NCBI RefSeq assembly: GCF_032854445.1
Contig: NC_088300.1
Span: forward strand, 14,451,570 to 14,515,569
Length of the DNA: 64,000 nucleotides
Source of the DNA: Liolophura sinensis
Taxonomy: Eukaryota > Mollusca > Polyplacophora > Chitonida > Chitonidae
Reading direction: 5' to 3'
Shown here one piece after another: positions 59,341-64,000 of this stretch. The position numbers and the translations under genes are program-made. The notes under the pieces are model-generated. The model searched no databases. It saw only the letters and a list, made by a program, of their open reading frames with translations, and was not told where the DNA came from. Every line of letters begins with the position of its first letter. The stretch's first letter is position 1.

Positions 59341-59975
59341 GAACTTTCAATCCACACACCCATACCCCTAGTATCAATCTCAAAACTATCCAAACTCCAG
59401 GCCATAATACTGAGTGCAAGTATATGCAGTAAATACACACGGTACATCTACATAAACCCCAGAAGTAATCAAAGAATTCAACTGTAGCCTCCCTCAGTTG
59501 TAAATTACAATAAAACTACGACTCAGTTACGGTACCCTACTTGAACAAATGTAACAATCTTAACATTCATCAATAACAATCTCCAAAAGATATTTTCAAA
59601 TACTTTCTCGATTATTGAATTATCAACCAGGTGACACTTGTAGCAACAACAACAAAAAATGTGTCACTTACTCAATGACAAATATTTCACTTACACTAGT
59701 CAAAATTATATTTATCAAAATCCAAACAAGTAAAACTGACATGATTGTGTCACAAACTATCAGTATTTCAAACAATTTTCACAAGCATATATAAGTACTA
59801 TCAAATAACTTGTTTCAGTTTCCCCAAAACAGTTAAATCCTTGTGAATACAATGCAACTCTTGGGCTCAGTGTAATAACAAGGTACATGTACCACAGTAA
59901 GGAACAGTCCAAAGCTTTGTCAGTCTCCAGATTTTCTTTGCTTATTGGGTTAACTGACTAGACCGTAACTCTTAC
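59341..59975. other. no gene seen
   Basis: AT-rich sequence between the gypsy-like relic and the signal-peptide exon. It may include the untranslated 5' end of the relic or the intron after the exon at 59976; I cannot tell which. Confidence 0.4.
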
Positions 59976-60280
59976 CACAACTGTTCACACCGGTCTGGTA
60001 TTGAACTCTCAGAATCAATCCGTAATCCTCCTGTAATCTTCAGACTGTCCAGAAACGCAGTCCCATTTCGGGCCTCATTTGTAACCGGAGTGGGGCTTAC
60101 CGGTCCTTTCAGTTTCACAACAGAAACAACGCTGACTTGCTTGTGTTTATGACCTTTATTTTTTTCCTCTGTTTGTACATTTGGACTGGGCTCATTCATA
60201 TGTGTGACAGTCGTATGCAACCCTGGAAGGATAACAGATAACAGGCATAGAGCGATGACAGGCAAATAAGCGCCAGCCAT
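59976..60280 (-). CDS. first exon of a secreted protein, unknown family
   Basis: ATG at 60280 opens MAGAYLPVIALCLLSVILPG, a clear signal peptide, then a hydrophilic segment (NEPSPNVQTEEKNKGHKHKQ) and ITGGLRIDSESSIPDRCEQL. Exon of 305 bp ending in phase 2 before a good donor, GTAAGAG. Downstream exons on the minus strand were not found in 46.6-59 kb; the transposon nest may lie in the next intron. I do not recognise the family. It could also be a broken gene that has lost its other exons. Confidence 0.5.
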
Positions 60281-60605
60281 GTCATGGGTACTCAAATGAC
60301 CTCAGACAGCAGAGCAAATTAGTCATATGTTACATCCACTTATCAATTATTGTACATCACACTGCAGTTATGGTAGACACTACAAATGCTCATTACTTCC
60401 GTTCCCAGCTATGTATATCTGTTATAGGCTTCCATTTAACCATGTAAAGCATGTCTGACTGAGTAACGGCGATCAGCCAAACCCCGGTCACGTAATTACA
60501 GTGCTAAACACTTGAAAGAAAATCAAACAAAACCGTGACCATTGCGCTTAAAAGCTTAGAAAATGACTGAAAAAGGGTCATGTCAACTTGATGAATACTT
60601 TTACA

Positions 60606-60717
60606 TGCCTGGAAGAATAACAGATACAAGCATGGGGCGATGACAGGAAAATAAGCGACAGGTTAACTCAACCCGACCGCCTTTGGCGAGGTGACAGCCA
60701 TGTCATGAATTCTCTCG
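60606..60717 (-). pseudogene. partial duplicate of the signal-peptide exon
   Basis: GCCTGGAAGAATAACAGATA, GCGATGACAGG, AAATAAGCG and GCCATGTCATG match 60221-60287 in order. A 37-bp insertion between AAATAAGCG and GCCATGTCATG destroys the reading of the signal peptide: the ATG frame ends after about 13 codons. Confidence 0.7.
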
Positions 60718-60952
60718 TACCCAAACCGGGCCTTGTACATAGAGATGTAGTTACACCTTCCCTTGTCTCCGTATAACAGTGTTCAAATGATTCTACCAAT
60801 GGAAGCATCAGTCACAATAGTGTATGCAAAAAAAAGAGAAATAAGTAAAAAAAAAAAGTAGTATAACACATCTAACACAAATAAATAAGAGTTGTGAGCA
60901 CTTGTACGTCATCAATATGAAATAGCCTCTAACCCAAGACGCTAAACACTGT

Positions 60953-60962
60953 CTATAAAAGA
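60953..60962 (+). promoter_or_regulatory. candidate TATA box, plus strand
   Basis: TCTATAAAAG is a textbook TATA match. Downstream, an unplaced strong donor (AATG|GTAAGTAT at 61982) could end a first exon. No convincing plus-strand coding sequence follows within the window. Confidence 0.25.
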
Positions 60963-62225
60963 CCATGTGCTAACTAACTCGGCACCTTACCCTGTTACAT
61001 TCGTAAAAATGTACTTTTACGCGCCATCCCGTACACGTTTTTAGTTTGCACTGTAAATAGTCGACTTTCGACAGCACTTACTTCTGTCGCTTTGTGAGTA
61101 TAGGGAGCTGCTTCATTCCTTTACTTGTATTTTGTAACGATAGATTAATTGCTGATTCGACAGACGCAGATAACCGCCTACCGTGTGCATTCCAATGTAT
61201 GGAAGCCCGTTATCAGCATTGTCACCCATTTACCTTTTGGTAGTTTGAGTGTATGTATTGTGACGCATTATATACGTGATAATTACTCAGTTGTATTTGT
61301 TTTGTTCACATTACATGCAATGTGTCCATGTATGGTGGGCCTTATGCACCGCCTCAAAACAGATAATTGAATTACGCTGGTTGTAATGGGTACAATATTG
61401 TTGTTCTTTAGCTGGTTAAATATGGGTAATTAACTTGTGATATTTTAAGTTCGAGAGATGGATATTTGCTCGTATTCCACAATACATGTATATTAGTAAT
61501 GCATGTATATGAAAAGTGTAAAAGAACAGTTTGTTACTCGTGCAAATTATGTATGCATGAGGCATTAGAACTGTACAATAATTGATGTCTCGTCGTACAG
61601 AAGGTTCACTTTACTTCTGTTTGGTGCTTCACATGCCGTTTCAAAGCTTTGAGTGGTGGTAGTTCCATTCCGAATTCACGGTGGGCAGTTCGTGCCGTTA
61701 CTGGGAGTGAGCATCACAACTTTGATATGTTGTTGTAGTCTAGGATACTGCCCAAGTACTGACAAACTCTTAACTTTGTCTTGTTTCATCTATTGTTCAT
61801 AGTTCACGAACCTTATCTTTCAATGTTCGTTTGGTTACACAACAAACTAAGGAACATCTTTCCTTGAGGTAAACTTCTGAGAGCTTCTGCATGTGTAACT
61901 TTAAAACCAAGTACATTTATTGCATGAATAGCTGTGAAGTGTGTTACCCTTGTCTCTTGCCACGCAGACACCTTTTTAATGGTAAGTATAACAAACATGT
62001 GATACTTTCACTGTTATATTGATTAGAAACATAATCCATGTATTTCACAGGATTTAAGGGATAACGACTGTTCCCATTGGTCACAGAATAAAGGGCACAT
62101 CAGAAGAACCTAAAAAATGGAGGTGGATGTTCATCATTAGAACCATTGACATCTGCGCTCGTTACATGTTCATTTGAATATTCCACTTTAAAACGAACCA
62201 GGTCAGCTAGGATAGACCTATTGGC

Positions 62226-62495
62226 CTACGGCTGCTGGCATGCCAATATCACCTGCTGTGAGTGCTTTTTGGGAGACGTACTTCTGTGATCTTGCTTACT
62301 ACACAGTGTCTCAATTGTTAAGTGTCTGAAATTATAGAAAAGGTATGATACATAATAACAACCAAGCTTATGAAAGGAAGAAAGCATCCAGAGCCAAGGC
62401 AAGCCCTGACAATTTGCAAAGAAACTGGCAAACCACAGGCTGTATATAGCCAAACAAGCAATAGCCAGACTTAAACTTGATACCTCAATAGTCAT
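62226..62495 (-). CDS. hypothetical small membrane ORF, doubtful
   Basis: 89 codons from ATG 62495. It starts MTIEVSSLSLAIACLAIYSL, a hydrophobic segment long enough to span a membrane, followed by WFASFFANCQGLPWLW. No homologue recognised, codon usage not distinctive, and a weak donor after SSFHKLG could make it a first exon. It may be chance. Confidence 0.2.
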   Translation of the reverse strand: MTIEVSSLSLAIACLAIYSLWFASFFANCQGLPWLWMLSSFHKLGCYYVSYLFYNFRHLTIETLCSKQDHRSTSPKKHSQQVILACQQP

Positions 62496-64000
62496 TCTCT
62501 GACCAGTGATTTTAACTAATATAAGAAAATTTAGAAAGCACAGGAGAATTGAACGGAAACAGAAAATTCATTTATTTTTAATTTTTATTACATTAAACAG
62601 TAGTTCAGAAACTGACCAGATGAAAGCAAAACTTTCTATGTTAGTATTTGGCTAAAGTGTCAAAGAGCATCAAAAGTCAAGAGGATCCACAATTTCCCAA
62701 GGAAAAAGTGCACATGCAGTTTGAAAGTACAATGTCATTTGCTGCTAAAAGTCAGTGATGGGTGATGTCAAGTGTTCTTGTGTGATGTCACCTCGCAAAA
62801 TTGCAAATGGCATAAAACTTTTGTTTCCATATTATCCTCCTGAACTAACAACAACAGCTTTAAAACAATGCGTTTTTTCCAATTTAAGAAAGCAATTCTG
62901 ACTATCTTGATCCTTATCATTTAACATTGCCTCTAAGACATCTCTATGTTAACATTTAAGTAGTTCTTTAACATTTGTGAATGCAACTTCTAAAAAAGGC
63001 ACAAGGGGAAAACAATTGAATGAGGCAACTTGTTTAACTTGTTTCAGTAATATCCGTGTATACATATATAATCTTAACAGATGGAGTGCTCAAACAGGAT
63101 TGAAACTTTAATCAATAAATACTAAGAATCAGTCTCCTTTTCAATGAAGAAAAAAAATCCTTTGAAAGAAAAGAAACTTTAACAACATGACAACAGGGTG
63201 TAGATTTACCAGTAGACCTACTGTTTACACCAACATACAAATGTGATGTATCACTGTTCAAGTCATGATGGAAAGTGTGTCAAGATTGATAAAAATGAAT
63301 ATGCATGCATGCATAAGTATATTTATTTCATTGGTGTTTAATACGTATGACATAAAAGGGTGGTCAGTGATGGAGGTGGAGGAATGTGTAGAAGAATATC
63401 AGACTAGCAGAGAAAAGGAAATGTAAATACGTATACTTGTGGATGTCAAGGAAGTTCTCCACTAACTGCTCCACAAAACATATCACTTGCTTTTATAATG
63501 GCAAAAGTAAATTTATCCACACCTGTAAAAATGATAAGGTTACATATATAGGCACATATACATGCACACCTATACACTGCAGTTTTAAATATTACTGCAA
63601 GGACAGACATTAAGGCCAGCATGCAATGAAGGAAGAAAAATTCATTATATATTGTATTGAAATGATACAGAAAAGATTCTGATAGGCTGTAGTAAGAGAT
63701 ATGCATGTCTAGGCTATGCCTTGCCTAAGGTGAATTTTAGGTATATGGTACTTTTATTCAAGCGTGACCATGGCCACAAGATTTAACCCAGGAAACCCTA
63801 TCTCCAGTGTCAACCAATCAGCATCGATTCTGTATCCGTTTAAAGTTTTACACAATATTAAAATAAAGAATAAAATTTCTCCTTTATTTTTATGGACATT
63901 ATTTAACATGTATTTTAAAAGAGATTAAAATAACGGAAATCTTGTTTTTTTTTTATGTTTTAATTTCATATTATAGAATTTATTAATGCATGGTATTTTA

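Larger units (their letters stand above)
60718..64000. other. right end, little recognisable content
   Basis: Apart from the doubtful TATA/donor pair, the small membrane ORF at 62226-62495 and a family A SINE tail fragment at about 63317-63352, I see only AT-rich unique sequence. Confidence 0.5.

Noticed and set aside
61813-61998. Minus-strand frame VSAWQETRVTHFTAIHAINV
   Set aside because: Protein-like, but its only acceptor (ATTAAAAAG) has no pyrimidine tract and the opposite strand shows a stronger donor at the same place.

Overview
The window is eukaryotic, intron-rich nuclear DNA, AT-rich, with no operons, few long ORFs and many tRNA-derived SINEs. The SINE set, the very frequent TACATGTA-type words and the two recognisable host genes fit a lophotrochozoan, most likely a mollusc; the species cannot be named from sequence alone.

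Left end (1-6 kb): two host genes sit head to head. On the minus strand are the first five coding exons of an LRRC74-family leucine-rich-repeat protein (start 4084, continuing off the left edge). On the plus strand a PLEKHD1 orthologue (pleckstrin homology domain plus long coiled coil) starts near 6.0 kb and runs to 45.9 kb. I traced 14 coding positions by hand with matching splice phases throughout. The product is about 514 residues with the distal last exon, or about 475 with an earlier alternative last exon at 41.3 kb. Its first exon carries an SH4-like N-terminus (MGCLRSK), which would suit lipid anchoring.

Middle (6-46 kb) is mostly PLEKHD1 introns. They hold several SINE families, three tandem arrays (45-bp unit at 21.8 kb, about 25-bp unit with higher-order structure at 30.1 kb, 83-bp unit at 32.1 kb), a 188-bp near-perfect palindrome at 29.0 kb, two MITEs, a segmental duplication preserving a SINE-free 'empty site', and one exon-like block on the opposite strand next to the 45-bp array.

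Right part (49.5-59.3 kb) is a nest of transposable elements: an old broken Ty3/gypsy-like fossil (minus strand) split by a Tc1-like DNA transposon, which is itself split at a TTAA by a piggyBac-like transposon, which in turn holds SINEs. To its right (60 kb) is a first exon encoding a signal peptide on the minus strand, with a damaged duplicate of part of it about 390 bp upstream. The last 3.5 kb shows no gene I can support beyond weak candidates.
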